Shown: positions 63,408 to 64,000 of the stretch, piece by piece
Layout of the letters: each line of letters starts with the position of its first letter
How positions within the stretch are numbered: position 1 is the stretch's first letter
Assembly: GCA_944354125.1 (NCBI GenBank)
Contig: CALVPT010000001.1
Coordinates: 124,001-188,000 of the forward strand
Source: an uncultured Clostridia bacterium
GTDB lineage: Bacteria; Bacillota; Clostridia; Christensenellales; Borkfalkiaceae
Length of the DNA: 64,000 bases
Direction of reading: 5' to 3'
Position numbers and translations under genes: made by a program
The notes under the pieces: model-generated
What the model saw: the letters and a program-made list of their open reading frames with translations, nothing else
Told to the model about the DNA's origin: nothing
The model's database searches: none

Positions 63408-64000
63408 TTATTTAAAGTACCTGACGCCGCTTTCGAATATCTTCATATCGAAATTGCCGTCATAGTTTTTATAGAGGTTGCTGCCTATACGCTCGCTGTG
63501 ACCCATCTTGCCGAGCACTCTGCCATCGGGAGATGTAATGCCCTCTATTGCCCACATGCTGCCGTTGGGATTGTAGGGGCTTACCATAGTAGGCTTGCCG
63601 TCGAGGTCGACATACTGCGTTGCAATCTGACCGCCCTTAAGCATCTTGTCGAGCTCGGCTTTATTTGCAACCACCTTGCCTTCGCCGTGCGATACGGGAA
63701 CGGCAAATACGTCGCCTACCTTGCACGCCGCAAGCCAGGGGCTGAGGTTGGAGGCAACCCTTATGTTGACCATGGTCGAGACGTGTCTGGAGATGTTGTT
63801 ATAAGTAAGCGTAGGCGAATTTTCGGTAAGCGGACTTACTTTGCCGTAGGGCACGAGTCCGAGCTTTATGAGCGCCTGGAAGCCGTTGCATATGCCGAGT
63901 ACGAGACCGTCCCTTTCGCCGAGCAGCTTCATTATTCTCTCTGCAACGGCAGGGTTCTTGAAGGTCGTGGCAATGAACTTGCCCGAACCGTCGGGTTCGT
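63408..64000 (-). CDS. purL: Phosphoribosylformylglycinamidine synthase, C-terminal glutaminase part (5' end off window)
   Basis: The last 197 codons of a minus-strand gene open at the right edge. It is a class I glutamine amidotransferase domain with nucleophile cysteine in LVLGICNGFQALIKLG and the catalytic His/Glu in KMGHSERIGSNLY, plus the typical GSMWAIEGITSPDGRVLG. This is the end of either large single-chain PurL or a separate PurQ; the pattern fits the large form used by many Clostridia. Fourth step of purine synthesis. Confidence 0.9.
   Translation of the reverse strand, partial: EPDGSGKFIATTFKNPAVAERIMKLLGERDGLVLGICNGFQALIKLGLVPYGKVSPLTENSPTLTYNNISRHVSTMVNIRVASNLSPWLAACKVGDVFAVPVSHGEGKVVANKAELDKMLKGGQIATQYVDLDGKPTMVSPYNPNGSMWAIEGITSPDGRVLGKMGHSERIGSNLYKNYDGNFDMKIFESGVRYFK

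Overview
The window looks like the chromosome of a low-to-moderate GC Bacillota (Firmicutes), most likely an uncultured Clostridia-type gut lineage; that placement is inferred. Supporting signs are strong Shine-Dalgarno (SD) sites, frequent TTG starts, sigma-A promoters close to TTGACA-17-TATAAT, a T-box leader before thrS, an L20-type leader before infC, whiA, a DnaD-family primosome gene, and the rimP-nusA-ylxR-L7Ae-infB-rbfA-nrnA-truB-ribF order. Almost everything is housekeeping. No phage, insertion sequence, CRISPR array or toxin system was found.

Layout: 1-7756 (minus) is a tRNA-modification and mismatch-repair operon, miaB-mutS-mutL-miaA plus a PLP enzyme cut by the window edge. It is divergent from a class A PBP (7836-10052, plus). 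10053-11403 is an AT-rich stretch without a supported gene that holds repeats and hairpins. 25138-11404 (minus) is one long close-packed operon: sbcD, sbcC, a hydrolase-like protein, lepB, ACT, UPF0210, pepF, dnaB, tsaC, LMW-PTP, rpiB, PHP. 25309-27302 (plus) holds a DnaD-like protein and a G39P-like helicase loader/inhibitor, followed by tRNA-Thr(GGT) with a 143-bp tandem duplication of its 3' end. 27952-37320 (minus) carries an unknown repeat protein, a PfkB kinase, pfkA, dnaE, whiA, a PHP protein and murB. 37340-43647 (minus) carries an orphan binding protein, a 35-residue small ORF, yebC, an rRNA methyltransferase, rplT-rpmI-infC and thrS. leuS (plus) is divergent from thrS.

59165-46539 (minus) is a second long operon running from rimP to a DUF5662 protein: transcription elongation, initiation factor 2, ribosome maturation, tRNA pseudouridylation, FAD synthesis, AP endonuclease, M24 peptidase, EF-P and D-Tyr-tRNA deacylase. 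64000-59271 (minus) holds the purL end, pdxK, nrdR, ispG and a remarkable gene at the usual polC position.

That gene is the main result. At the conserved ispG-X-rimP locus, where Bacillota normally encode full-length PolC, there is a complete 511-residue protein that keeps PolC-like N-terminal and OB domains and an intact DEDDh exonuclease but has no PHP and no polymerase module. A full-length DnaE with all nine PHP metal ligands lies 26 kb away, and the helicase, a DnaD-like protein and a possible non-AAA+ loader are also in the window. Together they suggest a replisome in which DnaE may be the main polymerase and the former polC survives as a separate exonuclease.
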